Origin: Eubacteriales bacterium
Lineage (GTDB): Bacteria; Bacillota_A; Clostridia; Lachnospirales; Lachnospiraceae
Assembly: GCA_030527765.1 (NCBI GenBank)
Contig: JAUNAE010000247.1
Location: forward strand, 1 to 5,752
Reading direction: 5' to 3'
DNA length: 5,752 bases
Shown here in pieces: positions 5,685 to 5,752 of this stretch (the stretch's first letter is position 1; each line of letters starts with the position of its first letter). The notes under the pieces were generated by a model. It was not told the origin of the DNA, searched no databases, and worked only from the letters and a program-made list of their open reading frames with translations. Position numbers and translations under genes: made by a program.

Positions 5685-5752
5685 ATGATTCAATTTGCAA
5701 TCGTAGATGACGATCTGAGAAGCATCCAAACCGTTCATCAATATCTCGATCA
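5685..5752 (+). CDS. Response regulator, start of receiver domain (3' part outside window)
   Basis: Only the first 22 codons are present: MIQFAIVDDDLRSIQTVHQY and two more. The beta-1 strand ending in VDDD (7-10) is the acidic Mg-binding start of a two-component receiver domain, which takes a phosphoryl group from a partner histidine kinase on a later Asp. GGAGG (5674-5678) lies six bases before the ATG, so the start is secure. The output domain is not visible. The style of the N-terminus resembles LytTR-type (AgrA-like) regulators, but this is a weak guess. The gene is divergent from the GH3 operon and shares a control region of about 240 bases with it. Confidence 0.72.
   Translation, partial: MIQFAIVDDDLRSIQTVHQYLD

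Noticed and set aside
1..5752. Mobile element, CRISPR array, tRNA or rRNA
   Set aside because: No terminal inverted repeats with a transposase, no regularly spaced repeats and no recognisable tRNA or rRNA sequence were seen on either strand.

Overview
The window looks like chromosomal DNA from a Gram-positive anaerobe of the Clostridia, most likely a Lachnospiraceae gut bacterium. The grounds are purine-rich AGGAGG-type ribosome binding sites, moderate base composition, a surface family 3 glycosidase in the swapped domain order known from Ruminococcus and Butyrivibrio, and small Lys-rich membrane-anchored proteins. This placement is inference. No RNA gene, CRISPR array, insertion sequence or phage gene was seen.

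Layout, left to right. Positions 1-363 (minus) hold the 5' part of an asparagine-synthetase-like gene that starts after the usual catalytic Cys block. Positions 421-657 (minus) encode a small one-helix membrane protein, and 660-1682 (minus) a membrane-anchored alpha/beta hydrolase. These three genes point the same way and are closely spaced, so they may form one operon. A weak promoter candidate lies ahead of the hydrolase. Positions 1683-1947 hold no gene but contain a strong two-tier intrinsic terminator (1784-1831, minus) that ends the next operon.

That next operon runs from 5440 to 1948 (minus). Its first gene is a very large, doubly membrane-anchored GH3 glycosidase (5440-2352) in which the domain that usually comes second precedes the catalytic barrel. 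The gene is broken by a one-base shift in a short A run (5176-5180), so it reads as a 92-residue N-terminal fragment and a 925-residue body. The GH3 stop overlaps the start of a four-helix membrane protein (2355-1948) as ATGA, so the two are probably translationally coupled.

Positions 5441-5684 form a divergent control region. They hold a good minus-strand promoter for the glycosidase with a palindrome at its predicted start site, and a plus-strand extended -10 promoter followed by a leader hairpin. The plus-strand transcript leads to a response-regulator gene that begins at 5685 and leaves the window. The simplest reading is a surface glycoside-degrading module next to a two-component regulator; a regulatory link between them is inference from divergence only.

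The items most worth following up are the A-run frameshift in an otherwise intact GH3 gene, the permuted double-anchored GH3 with its uncharacterised 4-TM partner, the Cys-less asparagine synthetase, and the leader hairpin of the regulator. None of these on its own establishes a new system.
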